Positions 43,431 to 57,900 of a DNA stretch of 64,000 nucleotides are shown one piece after another. Both the position numbers and the translations under genes were made by a program. The notes below the pieces were generated by a model, which ran no database searches, had not been told where the DNA came from, and saw only the letters and a program-made list of their open reading frames with translations. Within the stretch, counting starts at the first letter, position 1, and each line of letters starts with the position of its first letter. The stretch comes from Tanytarsus gracilentus. Its lineage: Eukaryota > Arthropoda > Insecta > Diptera > Chironomidae. The stretch covers positions 2,018,001 through 2,082,000 of the forward strand of contig JAXRKN010000044.1 in NCBI GenBank assembly GCA_038502055.1, read 5' to 3'.

Positions 43431-44946
43431 ATGAGTGAACAACATGAAAATCATTCAGTTAATAGGATGACAGAAATAATCAGTGAAAACATGCATCCAA
43501 AAAGGACGAAATTGATAGTTTTAGTGCCAGTAATTGTTTGTGTGATTGCAATGTCAGTTTTTGTTTTAATCAATTATGCCCGGACAAAGCCAACAAAATT
43601 TTTACTTCCCCTTGACACTGAATTGAGAAATAATTATGATCCGATTAGAATTCTGCGAAGAGAACTGACCACAAAAACTGAACCAAAGAGAAGGAAAGTT
43701 CCAGAGAATGATCACGAAGCAGAAATTAATTTGAGGGCGGCATTGGAGCTGAAGAGTCAGGGAAAGTATGATAAAGCATTTAAAATTTTTCAACACTCTC
43801 TCTCGTTATCGCCGACAAATCCGAAAGTACTTTTTGAGTTTGGTCTCTTTATTGAGGAAAGGGATGTTATAACAGCTGATCAGTACTACTTCCGCGCAAT
43901 ATCATTCGATCCGAATTATGAGCGGGCACTCGAGAGGAGACAAAAAACAGCGGCAGTGGTGCAATCAATAGATGAGGAACGACTCAAAAGACTCGACGAG
44001 AAGCGTGACCTGCTAGCGGAAGTTGATCCATTTGGAAGTGCCATGCGGAGAGCAACTAAAGAAGCGTATATTCTTCATATTTATCACTCGGTTGGTATTG
44101 AAGGAAACTCGATGACTTTGTCGGAAACGAGAAGTGTTTTAGAAACGCATATGGCAGTCAGTGGAAGGAGTGTAGAAGAGCACAATGAAATCTTGGGCAT
44201 GGACAGCGCCATGAAGTATATTAATGCGAGTCTCGTCAAGAGAGATTTTATAACCATTACTGATATACTCGAAATACACAAACGAGTACTGGGTCATGTT
44301 GATCCTGTTGAAGGCGGAATGTTTAGAACTACACAAGTTTATGTTGGCAATCATATTCCTCCAAAACCAGAAATGTTAAATGTTCTCATGGAAGAGCTAG
44401 TGTCATGGCTTAACTCTGAATATACGGAACATTTACATCCAGTTAAGCAAGCCGCAATTGCACACTATAAACTTGTACATATTCATCCATTTACTGGTAA
44501 AAATAACTGAAATTCAACGTGTCTGAGTGTATAATTGATTGACAATTTTTACAGATGGAAATGGTCGAACATCAAGACTGTTGATGAATACAATATTAAT
44601 GAAATATGGTTATCCGCCCGTCGTAATACAAAAACAGCAAAGGTAATTATTTTTTTAAAAAAAATTCACTGATAACCATTTTTTCATATCTTTTTTTAGA
44701 TTACAATATTATAGATATCTTGAAATGGCTAATGAAGGTGACATTCGTCCTTTTATTCGATTCATAGCCGAGTGTACAGAGAAAACGCTTGATTTATACT
44801 TATGGGCGACGAGTGACATGTACAAAGTTCCCTTATTGGCGGAGAAAGAAGCGCACGATCCATATGCTCAAATAATTGTTGGTAATGATAACGACGAAAG
44901 CATATCGGGATCGGGTGAATTGGACGTTGATGCAATCAGGCTTTAA
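43431..44946 (+). CDS. Fic: protein adenylyltransferase Fic (FICD)
   Basis: Three exons, 43431-44496, 44555-44642 and 44700-44946 (1401 nt, 466 residues). Residues about 27-47 form a signal anchor (LIVLVPVIVCVIAMSVFVLI). TPR repeats span about 95-165 (EINLRAALELKSQGKYDKAF, NPKVLFEFGLFIEERD). The autoinhibitory helix carries SVGIEGNS with its conserved glutamate. The Fic core HPFTDGNGRTSRLLMNT has the catalytic His and is split by intron 1 between HPFTG codons. The metazoan enzyme resides in the ER and AMPylates or de-AMPylates the chaperone BiP according to unfolded-protein load. The C terminus has an acidic tail (GNDNDESISGSGELDVDA). An ATG 36 nt downstream is a possible alternative start. 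Confidence 0.96.
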
Positions 44947-45720
44947 AAATATATTCCATGAGATTTAATGCACAAATGTTGAGAATGATGTGATAAACTT
45001 CCTTCTTTATTTATTTTTCTTCGAAATAAACTAATTTAATAAATATTTATTAGTAAAACTGAAAAATATTCTTTGACAATTCAAAATAGATTTTTAAACT
45101 TTTTTACTAGGGTTAACTAAATCAAGAAGAAATTTGACGGTTACTTTTTAACGTATTTTTCAAAATCCTAATGGTTTTACTTCAGTGAATAAGGGTCAAA
45201 TCACTCTTTTCAGATAAATTTTAAAAAAATAACCTTTCAATCACTTTAAGCTATTAAACTTTAATAAAGTTAAGCAATTTTTCGTAAAATATCATTTAAA
45301 AGATTCAAAACCAAGGGCAATAAAGAATTTTGAAGAGGCAAAAAATTTAGAGTCGCGATGAACAGTTCTATTCCCCCCTTGTCAGTTTTAAACGAAATGA
45401 ACAAATAAAAAAATAAATTCGATCGACTTCAGTTTGTAAAACTTTTTTGTCAGAGATGGTCGCGAATCAATTGTTATGTGCTTCAGAAAATTAATTGAGA
45501 ATTATTCTTGGAAGCATCAGCAAGCGATGGGCCATGAAGTTAGCGTGATTTGTGATGAAAATTGTGAAAACATGAAAATTGCATAAAGCAGGAAGCGAGA
45601 TAGAGAGAAAAAAAATAATAAATTTATTTTGAGAAAAAAAAACAACAATTAGGTTCAGTTTCGAGTTTCAAAATTGACAATTTTGTGTGTTTTTAAATAA
45701 GGAGTGAAAAAATTACGAAA
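44947..45720. other. Fic 3' region and promoter of the next gene
   Basis: AT-rich spacer. A GACTTCAGTTTG initiator-like sequence near 45425-45436 could start the transcript whose first coding exon is at 45721. No other gene. Confidence 0.45.
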
Positions 45721-45851
45721 ATGTTACCAAAAGAAGTCGAGCATATTGGCGACGGTCTTATTTCCGCGCGATCAGAATTTCTTCAAAAAATTCTCGTATC
45801 CGATGCTGATATTGAGCAGCATTATGACGTCGAAGTTAAGCCATTTGCAAG
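45721..45851 (+). CDS. first coding exon of a gene leaving the window (Drak-like kinase?)
   Basis: ATG-initiated exon of 131 nt ending CAAG|GTAAGT in phase 2. It encodes MLPKEVEHIGDGLISARSEF, then LQKILVSDADIEQHYDVEVK and PFAR. The end (EQHYDVEVKPFAR) resembles the segment just before the glycine-rich loop of Drak/STK17 family Ser/Thr kinases, where the next exon would start with a GKFA-like loop. That is recollection, not alignment. No downstream exon is visible in the remaining 18 kb, so the first intron would be very long. Confidence 0.5.
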
Positions 45852-48800
45852 GTAAGTCCATCTGCTTCCACATACCATAAAAAAAAGACCTTTAATAACT
45901 CCGTATGCACATTTTATTTATTCTCGTGTCCGTACACGAGCAAGCTGCAAAAATAAGAGAGAGAAAAAATTCGTTCAAGTTTGATGCATTGCAAAACTGC
46001 ATTTTCCATCTTATGCACACACATTCATGCCATTACGATATGTGAACATTTTTCATTATATATGCAAAACTCGACTGGAAATTTGTCCAGCGTATAGTCA
46101 TCCTCTTTTTTTTCTAAGAATCTTACATATGCATATGTAAATTAATTAATTAATTAATCGAATGCAATTAGCGATGATGAATTAAAAAAATTCTAAGAAA
46201 TTTATTTAAAAAAATTATTTCAAAAAAAAAATAATTTAACTCGTTATTTGCAATAAATAAGTTGATTAATCAACTAAAAAACTCCTCCATAAACACTCTG
46301 AGTGCAGCATAAAAATTTTCCTTTCATTTTTTTTCCCCACTGACGACATCTCAGTCGTTGCTTGAATTCAAAAGCCGATTCTGTATTACGATTATAAATT
46401 TCTATTTGCGAAAGTTTTCTTTTGTCTTTTCTTCTTCATCACGTTTGTTGGCTCTCGAGAGATGATCATCGGGCCCAACATTGTCCGCAATGTGCTTTTT
46501 TTTCGCTACAAATATATGCAGCAATGGGTTGAAGTGTGATGATGATAAACCTATTCGTTGAACAGTGACGCAAACCATATAGACCGTAGATGTGTAGAAA
46601 AAAAAAGAGTTATAATGACTCAAACGGCATTGGAAACCTTCACATATTTTTCAATTTGAATCACTCAGCCACACATCGGCAGTTATTAAATTGATCCAAA
46701 ATATTTTGAGTGAAGAAGAAAAATTGTCATAAAAAGTTTTCGTGGAAGGTCAGAGAAAAAAAAGAGATTTAATGGACACGACATAAAGATTTTTCCTCAC
46801 TTGACACTTACTCGCTTACTTTTTTGAGAAATGTCTTTTTCATGATCAAGTGTGATGCGATAGATAGAGATGTGTGTGAGAGAGAGAAAATGCTGCTCGA
46901 TTATGGTGCGTTTATCAAATGTAGGTTATCATGAGCATGGCTCACAGACAATAACAACGTCTTTGGCAGCTGAATATTGTTGTTGTTGGCTGTCGTCGAT
47001 GTCTCGTATATAGAGAAAGTCCAATACAGGCATACGAGAGAGGCTCCAAAATAAAAAGAGTTTTTTCTTAAGCTGTGAAGCATGCCGGTCTTAAAATGAG
47101 CAACAGGTTTTAACTACGCTAAATGCACACACAGGTTATACCTACCTTTTGGGCAATATTTTAAAAAAATATTGAGTAGTAATAAAAACAGAGTTTTTAT
47201 GTTTTGAAATTATTGAACATTGCAGCTACATAACTTATTTTATTTCGAGTGATCATAATTGCAACACATAAACGATAATGAGTGTCAGCATAAAATTATA
47301 TAGCTTTTCTCCCTTCATAGCCTTGCACACAAACCTTTGTTTGTTCCTTTCGAAGCACACTGACCTTCATCATCATGCTCCATCATGTCATCTTCACTCA
47401 TGCCCGCGAGCGCTCATTCCAGAAGGCAATAACTGTTAAAAGCACACATTACGCACATTTTTTTTATGACATTGGACTTCAATCAATCTCCTCTGATGGC
47501 TGCTGCAGCTCGAGTGTATCAATTTCGAATTGAGGAAGCAAAAGAATATCACCCAATGTATCATAATTAATGTTGATTGAAAAATCATTTCTCATGCTTT
47601 AGAGGATGCCGTATAAGGAATATCAATATCGATGAGAGAGTCAGAATCAAGGGGAACGATGATGATGATGATGATCTTATACATACGCTATCGATCACAT
47701 ACAGTATCGTGTTTAATAATTACTGATATGGCAATTGTTATGTCGCTACTGCTGCTGATTATCACTTCCCCATTTTACTCTCGAAAATAATTGTAATGCC
47801 ATTTCAATGACACAGACCTTAGAAGTACATCTTACTACTTTTTTTTATTACTATTGCGACTTTTTTTTGCAAGCTAATTGAACGCAATATTTTTCAAGAT
47901 ATTGTATTATTGCGATCCTCTATGTCCCTCTCTTGGTAAATAAATACTAAATTTACGCCCAACTTTTAACCTTATTAGCCAAACGAAAATTACCTCGAAA
48001 AGCGCACTGAAAAGTGATTTATGGGTCTCGAAATACATAAAAAAAATAATGTTAATTGGATATTGATCCAGATCATCAACGATCGTTACGGAGTCGTCAA
48101 CAACATCATCAGTGAAGTTCATTAAAGAGTTTTAATGCGACTTGCGAAGTTTAGAGAAGGTTAAGGTTGTCGTGTGTGTGTGTGCAATACTCAAAATTGA
48201 TTCCCGCTATATATAGAGATGTGTCTCTCTCTCTCTCCAGTAAATAGTGCGCCTGTACTTCCTCGATTTTGCCGAGTGTCGATTTAATTGCAACCAGACA
48301 AAATTCCCCCGCGTGTTAGCAATTTTCTTTCATTAATCGACGACATGATCCTTCAATGCGCAATATTTCTGAAATTGAGGCGCACGAGAGAGAAAAATCA
48401 AATTACGCAAATGTCATATAAAAGCAAACAATTGAAAATTTCCATATTCGGCACTCACTTCGGTCTCTCATTCATACAGTCGCCAGCTGATGTAATAAAA
48501 ACTGCAACAAAAGAGCAGCTCGATAGAGTGAGAGAGGGAAAAAGTTGTATGATGGATCAATAAAGATCGCGAGAAACGCGAAGTGAAATACCAATTCGAA
48601 TGAAATATGACTCAAGGAATGTGTATGCATACAGTTTATTCAAAAAATTGTTTGTGATTGAATGAAACAAAGTTAAACGCTTAAAAAATGTCCATTTTAT
48701 AATGCAAATTTTGTCATTTATCTTCAATCTCATTTTGTTAATTCAGTTATAGATATCAAAGTGCGATGAGTCAGTATTTAAATTTGCCAGAATGTCAATT

Positions 48801-51800
48801 TTAATACCTTCAAATTCAAAAGTTATCGGTCTTGCCATGGGTTCTAATAAAAAGTTTAAAAAAATGAGTGTCTTAAAAGGGAAATTTTGTACCTAAGCAC
48901 GTGTCTCAATAAATTTTTTGAGACCCCTTTATGTGACTTAAAATTCCCTCTCAATTTATTTTGTCTAATCCTCGATACAAATCTTAATTCATTTGACACT
49001 GCTACGCTTACTAACTTACTGACATGCCTTAGTTATTTTTGTTGCTGTTGTATTACCGCGCATTATTATTTTTAATATTCTCCAATATGGCTTTTTAATG
49101 TCAACGATTACTGTTGAATTTCAACCAAATCTACTTGAACTTAATCGTTTGTTCATATAGTCGCTATAGAGTTTGGATGGATTGATGGGAGGAAAAAAGA
49201 GTTTAGCAGCAAAAAAAAGTCTAAAAATTATTCAAGTGGGTCAAGTCGCGCGCACACATAACAACTATCGAGAGTTTCCCGTCGAGAGTGAGAGAGAGAA
49301 TTGTGAAATTTGCTTCTAAATCACAACGTTAAAATTTCTTTAATTTTGAATGAAGTATTTTTGGTGTCGTATCCCAAGCAGGAAATCATAATTGAGATAT
49401 ATTTTTATTTTTTTTATGTCCATATGTAGCAATGCATTCAATCATCTTCAAGCTAATTTTATTATGGGGGAAATACGAGTAAGCGACGCCGAAGCTCTTG
49501 ATGATGACAAAAGATGTGATATATCTTAAAAATATGTCTTCTCAAACACATGAGCACACACACACACACGAGACGATGATGAGATGCAAAAGAATAAAAA
49601 TGTGAAATAAATAAACAATTTATGGAGCTAGTCAGTGCACATATTGTTGATGATCGACAAATAGCGACTGCATGGAGACAAGGAACTGAGAGCTAAGAAT
49701 ATAGCTATATGAAAGTCAAGAAATGCAAAAGTTTATATTTGAGAGTTCATCAGACGTCGAGAGGTCATTGTATCAGCTTGAAGCTAAATTTCACTTCTAT
49801 TTGCGGGTCTTCACGAATGCATGCAAGCTAGGGTTAGGTAGAAGATTTTATCAGTTATATAATTTTGGGATTTCTCTTTAACTTGAATTTAATTATTTTG
49901 CTTGTCAAAAATTCAAATTAAACTTTTGAAATTTGTTCGTTAAAATTTTTCTTTATTAAATTTCTAAAACGTTTCGTGACATTTCTTCAATTTATGCTAA
50001 CCATGCTCGAGCTGATGCAGAAGTGAAATAAAAATTGATTCAATCAATTTTCTCGGCCGTTTTGCTAGCATAGAAAAAGTTCCCATGCAGTCATTATTAT
50101 TAAGCTTGCAGCCTCCGAGCGACAAAACTGAAAACGTTTTTTTTCTGAAAAAACTTTCGCTCTACATTAATTTTTCTTTTATTCGAGTTGTCGCCACTGA
50201 ATCTTCTCTTGCCGTGTGCAGAATGTCGATGATTTCACAAAAATCACACGGTTTTCCAGAGTGTGCGGACTCACGTCATGTTCGCTTATCGATATCGATA
50301 AAGCATTTCGCTTTCAATTAAGTCTTACACTCTTTTTTTTCGCCTCCCCTGATAGCGAGAACGAAAGCGAAATCGATGACTATCACGGTTGTTGTTTTGC
50401 CATCGCACTTTTTTTATCTTATAATTTTGGACTCTAGTCAGACTCATGACACATTAAAGCTCTAAAATTATTATCATTACGCGAGAAGAGATAAAGTATG
50501 CGAGGTTAAAATACTTTGTATGAGAGAGAGATGGAGAGGAGAAAAAAGGAGGCCAGTCTAACGTCGGAGAAACTCCAGGAAGATGATCATTTTTCAATTA
50601 TCACATTTTAACTTGCAATTGCAGAGAAACTAGATAGAGCTAGGGATCGTTTATGAGTTGGGTGACTTAAAAATTTTCATTAAATTTCTGAGCTGTTCCC
50701 AAAAAATTTCCGTTTGGCGAAAATAAATTTAGAGTGACTTTCTCAAATTTCCCACCATCAATCACAAATTCCTGACTAATCACACTCCTCGTAAAGTTTA
50801 TCGACAACAATGTTCTTCCCGCTTTGCATGTACACATTTTGCTGTCGAGAACAAGCAGCAAACAAGTATGACTCGAGTGCAAGAAAGCACAAGCAGATAA
50901 CATGACGTTGAAGGATAAACATTACACAATAAATAATTTCTTTTCATAATTAGCATTTTGTTGCGTCATAACGCGTGGCAGTGCGGAAATTCTTTTCGTT
51001 TGCAAGATCAATTCAAAACATGCTGATTGATTGAAGTCTTTTTTTTCTTAAATCGTTGACATGAAAAGTGAGGTGTGTGTGTGTGTGTGGCATCATGTAC
51101 TTAGTTAACATGAGCCAAAAATATACATCTGAAATGCAGAAATGTTGCTATGACATGGCACGAATTATTTTCGATGACGGAATGCCTATTTAATGAGTAA
51201 GAGAAAAAAGAAAGATTTAATAAAGTTCCAGCCTGCCGGCATTTCAATGTCAACCACATTCAAGAGAAAAAAAATTCCATTGCACTCCAATCCGTCGATT
51301 GACGTCGTCATCGGATTTAAGTGTCCATTTTTATGACCCATTTACAAGCTCTTTTGACGACTTCCTCGGTAATTAAACGATTTTTGCGCTATTAAACCTG
51401 CCCAAGTTGTTGTTGTGGTCGCAGTAAAGTGCAATTTTTATCGATCTTGTCTCTAAACTAGATTATAATCTCGATGCCGTTTTCGATATGTTTTGCAATC
51501 ATATTTTTTTTCTCCTCTCATAAGTCCAGGTCAAGTTAAATGTAATTTTTAAAACAGGGGTGCGACAAAGTGCTTTTTTGTGACGTTCAAAATCAAGCAC
51601 GATTTAAATAAAATAAATTTTAATCCAGGGTTAATTTAATCCAAAAAAATTCCCTCGAAATTTGTCTAATTTTCTCTCACAAGTTGATTTATATTACCCA
51701 AAACAAGAGTCTCATGAGGTCTAGTGGCAAGTCATCAAACGATGCCGCCTTTAAGATTGATTTGAATGCGCCGTAGCTCACATCGATGTTTGTTGTTGCG

Positions 51801-51897
51801 ATCATTGAGCATATTATGTCAAACGTGTACTCATTGAGAGTCACTAATGTTGAGAACAGGTCTCATTTGAAGCGACCTTTAATGTTCAACATTACTC

Positions 51898-51901
<4 letters not shown>

Positions 51902-51939
<38 letters not shown>
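51902..51939. repeat. (GA)19 microsatellite
   Basis: An uninterrupted GA run, the longest simple repeat in the 18 kb exon-free stretch. GAGA-factor (Trl) type proteins bind such runs in flies; binding here is not shown. Confidence 0.9.
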
Positions 51940-51943
<4 letters not shown>

Positions 51944-54900
51944 TGACTGGATGGATCGGAAAAATGTTTTGACAAGCATCAATAGAAATTTCCATGTAAC
52001 GATATGAGATTTTTGTGGTTGAAACTTTTCAATGACTTTTTGTTTGAAAAATGGGATTTTTAACACCTTTTATGGAATTTTTTTATGAGGCATTAGAACT
52101 CAACTGGCAAGATTGATGAACCGTGAAATCTTTTCGAGTCATGCAAGTCATGCAAGATCGTTGAAATGTTTATTGAATTATTTTAGTTAAAGTCCCATAA
52201 AATTCAATTTTAAAGTCCTTTTATTTTTTTTCTTCTCATTTTACAACTTGAAAATTTCTCAACAAATTGCGTGTTTTTGTTTTCAATTGACATCAATCGA
52301 TTTCAATATTTTATTTTATTTTTTTGCGAATGAGTGAAAAATTGTCAGCATTCAACTCTCGAGTTGCACTACACAAATTCTGTTTTCTGTTCCAGTGAAA
52401 GTTTTAACTCTTTCTTTTTTTTCCTCTTCACATCTCTTTGCTGATGAACATTCATTTGATTCATTTCATTTAAGCGATCACAAACACTCGTTATTGTTCG
52501 TTGTCGCTGAGCTCTCCGGCGATCAATTTAACGGCCAAATACATGCGCGTTACTTTATCAATTTTTTTTCTGTTGTGTTTTTCGAGCTTCTCGCAAGGTC
52601 GTTTAACGATTTCTTTGCCTCTTTTCCGTTTATATATTTTTCTCTTCTCTTCTTCTTCTTCCACCTTTTAACGCTTCGCGGAGCGCTTGAATGGGAGAGT
52701 AAAAAATTTGTAACAATGTGTTTGAAATTTTTAACGAAAAAATTCCTCGTTTCTTAAAAAAAGATTAGAATGAATTAGTCATCGATATGAGATCATCCTC
52801 CTTTTCCTTAATAAATGTCTTACTTATTTACCATATTTTTCTACCTCATCGCCATTCACTTCACCGTAGGTGGTAAATTAAAAGGAATTTATTTAAATTG
52901 AATTATGGGCGAATTATTGATGAGCCATTTCCTTTCACAATCATCTGATCTTTCTCAGGCAGCGTAAAATGTCGCATTTTCATGTGGCAATTGTACATGC
53001 ATTTTTTTTCTTCTTTTGAGCCTGAATATAAAAGTCCGTTAAACTTCTTCTCCTCATATTTTTATTTTGCGGGTTGAAAAATGTCAACAACGGTTTGATA
53101 GTCATTACATAAGAATCGTGCTGCCGCTATATTGCCTTCCATTATAACCATTTACATGCTCGATGTCGTATAAAATAATTTTGCTGATGATCAGAAGATG
53201 GAAAAATTTAACGGATACATTTTTAAAATTTTAACAACTTTTTAATTTAAATTTATCATAAAACTTTTTAAATAGTTTCTTTAAAAATTCCACGAGAAAA
53301 AAAATAAAAGTAGAAATCTAAATAGCGATCGTCCGTAAAAGAAGGAAGCTTTTTATCACGCAAAGCTATCGCAGAAATAACAGCGGAATTGAAAGCGAAT
53401 TAAAATTCTGAATCATCATAAAACGAAGAGAGCATCGGAGCTGAAAAAGATATTTGTGGAATTTTTCTTCATCCTCTTCTGCTCAACGGTTTTTCGCTTC
53501 ACATCAGCATTTTTTTTTTGCTTTCCTGTGCGAGGCATTTTGATGGCGCGACGATGAATAGCGATCGGTGATATTGCGCGGAGCCAACGAACTGGTTCTG
53601 GTATTCCCTGGGTCCGCAAGACCAATGATCATCAGTCGGGGTAATTTTATCTCTCGAGAGTGTCTCGTTGCATTTACTGTTTAATAACAATAATGATGCT
53701 ATTAATGCAATGGAGCTCTCTTGTAGTTTAATTGAAATGGTAATTAGCATTTTGCATTGCATTGTTGCAATCTCTTTTCTTTTCGTTTTTCGGGGCGACA
53801 GAATGTCGAGAAAAATAATTGGATGGTAAAAGATTCATGTGGCAGTTACGTAACCGGTAAGCGACAGTCGAAATGACCTCAGTGAAAGTTCAGGAGATTA
53901 TTAATGAATGCTTTTAGAAGTTCGACAACCCTTAAAAATGTTGTTTTAAAAAATATTAAAATGTCGCCGATAATCGACACCATCGGTAACTCTTTAGAAT
54001 TCAACAACCACCTCCAGAGCAACGGCTCAAAGTTCTCTCTCTCTCTCACTCTGATTTATGATTCATCGAGCGAACGAAACTAAAATTAATCTCTGAAGTA
54101 AATCAGAGGAGGTTTTTAGCGCTTAAGACTTGAAAATACGACGTGCTTTTTTTTCGCGGAGATTGCTTGAGAGTTCATAGCACACGGGCGAGTGAGTCGG
54201 AGAGCATAAATAAACTATTTCACCATTCGACCTTTTAGTTCAACTGTATTGTTGTTGATGTAGTACCTCTCAATTGGTGTCAGTTCTTATTTTTCTGGCT
54301 CATGTTGCACACGAGAGAGCATGAGGTTGAGAAATGAGCTTGGGGAACAAAGAAAAAAATTATTTTTTTTTGGCTTTTTAAGGAATTATTGACAGCACAC
54401 GGGTGTGAGCGTACAAAGGTTTATCGATTGGCAAAATTTCCCTTCTTGATCGCCAACGCCTCCACATTTCCGCGGCTCGCCTGTCATCGATGTCGCCGTG
54501 TCCACTTGACTTCATAAATTTATTTAGAGCGAATATTCGTCTGGAAATTTATTAACCAAAAAAAAAAATATTTATCGTATTCTGTGTAGTGTGAATGAAC
54601 TCTTTTGAATATTCTCAAACTCAATTGTGAGTTAGTCCGAGTGATATGAAGGGGGGAGAAATAAGAAGCTTCTCCTTTTAACTGCGCGAAAAGAAATAAT
54701 GAGTAATAAATCTTTTACATACGGCCTCATACAACAATGACTTAATCAAGCTTTGTTGAAAGTCTTTTTCTCTTCTTCTTCAACATCCAAAAAAACTCTC
54801 GCGAGATATACAAAAGAATCTCAATCGACAGAAATTAATTTAATTTTTAGCGTAATCTACCGAGCGCTGATATGCTTAATTTTCCGTCCGTGTTCAATAT

Positions 54901-57900
54901 TTTCTTTACTTTGAAAAAATTCATTTCGTTTCATTTAAAAAATTCTAAAATTTTCCATTAATTAATTTAATCGCTGATTGCGCAACAACACCCAAATGTG
55001 GGTTTTGAGATATTATTTTTTCTTTTTATGGTGAAAGGGAAAAATTTTTGAGTGAAATTTTTTTCGACCGTCTTATCATACGAGAACGTGTGCATTTTTT
55101 GGTGTGTAGCTAAATTGTTTGCGAATGGTAAGCTTTAAATCAGGTCACGCTCGAAACTTTTGTGTGCAAAAATTTTCGGAGAATTTTCACTTGTTAAAAA
55201 GAAGTTTAAGCATGGGAATTTCTCAAAACAAGCTCTCTACGCACATTTCGCTTTTTAATGACATGTCACAAGTCACATACTTATAGATATGTGTGTAATT
55301 AGAGACGCATATTTTATGCGAGTGCTGTTTTTCAAAAAAAAATTAATGTTTTCTCTTTTAAATAGTTTGAATGTTTTTAAATAGATGAGAAAAAGTATTT
55401 TGAAGTTGAGGTCAAAGAGAGTTCTGAAAAAAGTAAGGTTTAAGTTAGGTGTGCACAAAACTTAAGAACTTGAATAACTTTTCTGCTGTCCCTTTCTCAA
55501 AACCAGCACTCAATCCGTCGCAATCTCTTGTAAATGATAGTAATGCATCATCGTAATTGATTTTGAAGTGAGTACAAATCTCGTTCAGCTCTCCCGACAG
55601 TTGATGCATCATCATTATGCCAAATGCAAATGCAGCGCAGAGCCCGAGCGAGTGCAATGAAATGGAAAATGGATGAAAATGAAAGTATTTATCGGTGGCA
55701 TCTCGTATTTCATTTTAGAGCACTTTCATTTGATATCGGCATGCAGATCATTACACTTATAGGCGAATTTTATTTAAGAGAGCTCGCAATGAGCGATGTG
55801 AAGGTATTTAAAGGATGATTTATGACTATTAGACACATTTCTCCTCTCATGCTGCGAGGCACGCATAAACTTGTCTCTTTTACTTTTTTTTTTATTCGCA
55901 ACTCGCCGGGAGAGAAACTCTAAATAGTTTTTTAAGTGGCACCTCTTTGATTTGAGGCGCTTCTAAGGTGTCTCTCTGATTAAATTTTTTATTGTATTTG
56001 AAAACTAGTTATTTTATAGCTTTAAAGTTTTACGATTTGATAAATGTGTAATGTTCACTTAAGATTCTTCAAATGAGTGCTATTTCTGTCGATTATGATT
56101 GTTGTTATCTTATCTTTTAGAGTGTTCTTATCGCGAAAAATATATAGTCATAATATTGGAGGGTTAGATTGAGAGTTTTGTCATTTTTTAAAATTAATTT
56201 ATGATTCCATCATTAAAGTTATTAAAAACCCACGAAAATCAATTTTAGAACGATGATGGTCGCAATCACTCAAACCATTCAAAATCAATAGCCATTCTGA
56301 AAGAATTCTAAAGATGATCTGAAAATATTCTCAAGAGTCTTCGAAAAAAATATGAATATTCAATCAAATGATCTCAACGATTGAGTGATGATGAGTGAAA
56401 AGATCCGTTCAATCATTCTTGAATAACAAACAAAAGAGACGATTCTCTGATTACATGCCCATAAATGCCAGTGCTTATGAATGTGAGTCCAAAAATTCAA
56501 TATAAAAATTTGAATATGTCTTTTGTGTCTTAATTGAAATGATTTGTGTACGTCTGCGGCGGATGAATTGAGAACAGAAAATTGCGCAAATTAATTTTCT
56601 TAGATAGAACTCTTAAGTGCTCTAACTGGCGCGTCTTTTCGGCCATTTAGGCGCGTCTTCGAGAAATTTAATCGCGCAAATATTTTCATCGAGCTAAAAA
56701 ATCCTTAAAAGTACATCCTGAACTTGATATTCGAGCGCGGTTGAAGAGTGAGCGAGAGAGGTCAATCGTGAGTGTCGGGCTATTGAAAAAAATTGAAATA
56801 GAGGAAAAAATCATGTCAGCATCGCTGATGAAACTGTCAGAGATTTGTGCCTGCCCGAGAACACACTTCATTGAAAATTGAAATCAGATGTTCACGTTCG
56901 TATTTACTCTCAATATAGCCGAGTGCCTCAATGCCCATTTTTGCCTTCTCTCACATCCAGTTTTGCATGATCTCGAGCAAGCGTTCAAAATCGAGAGAGT
57001 GAGAGGGAGCGATCGACACCTACAAAAGGTAACAAGTCGCTAAAAGTATATAAATGAAAAAAAAACACTTACATAAGATCAACAAAGAATTTAATTAACA
57101 TTTTTTAAGCGCTGCCTGTGTTCACTTTCTGGCTCTCTTTAAAAGGCGAAATTAAATTTTCTCTTCTTATCACGTGCCATCGAATCTTTGACACTCTCAT
57201 GTCGTCTCAGTTTGCTGCTCATTTTTGGCAAAATCATCGCCTCTTAAAAGTCATGGTGGAAGTCACAAAGTTTTTTTTTTGTTTTGGGAAATCAGAAGGT
57301 GTCTGACTGGCAATTCAACAAGTTTTTCGTATATATATGTGCTTGCGAGACATTTTGTTTGTTTGACTGTCAAAATTGAACATGGAAAATTTCATAGCCA
57401 TAAATTTTACGTCAAGCTACAAGTGGAATTTTTTTTGCGATGTGTTTTCGAGCGATAAAAGGAGCTTTGTGGATTAAATAAAAATTGCGACTTTTTTGAT
57501 CTTATCAGAGACTTTTTTAAATGCATTTTTGTTGTGAAACAAAAAGATTAAAATTATTTCTATTTTAAAAATGTGCCAGCAGGGAAAAACTGTCCCTGGT
57601 AGCACAACATTTTTCTAACACATTTCGAAATTTTAAAATCAATTACGATCAAAATCACCGCATCTAAAGGTCACACATTTCAAAAGTTTCCTTAATGAGA
57701 GCTTTTCAAAATTTCTATTTCACAACAATTTCGATGAAAATTGAAGCCTTCGTGAACTTTTTCAAGGCTCACAATACCATTTCCGTGATTTCCCTTCATC
57801 ACGTTTCTTTCTTTTAACGACTGTTCTTTTATGGTAACTTGTCCTTGTATGTGAACGGCTCTTTTGTGTCCGTCCATACATTGAAGGGAATTACCTTTAA

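Noticed and set aside
53416..53762. Overlapping minus-strand frames
   Set aside because: Two different frames over the same low-complexity DNA with no conserved motif.
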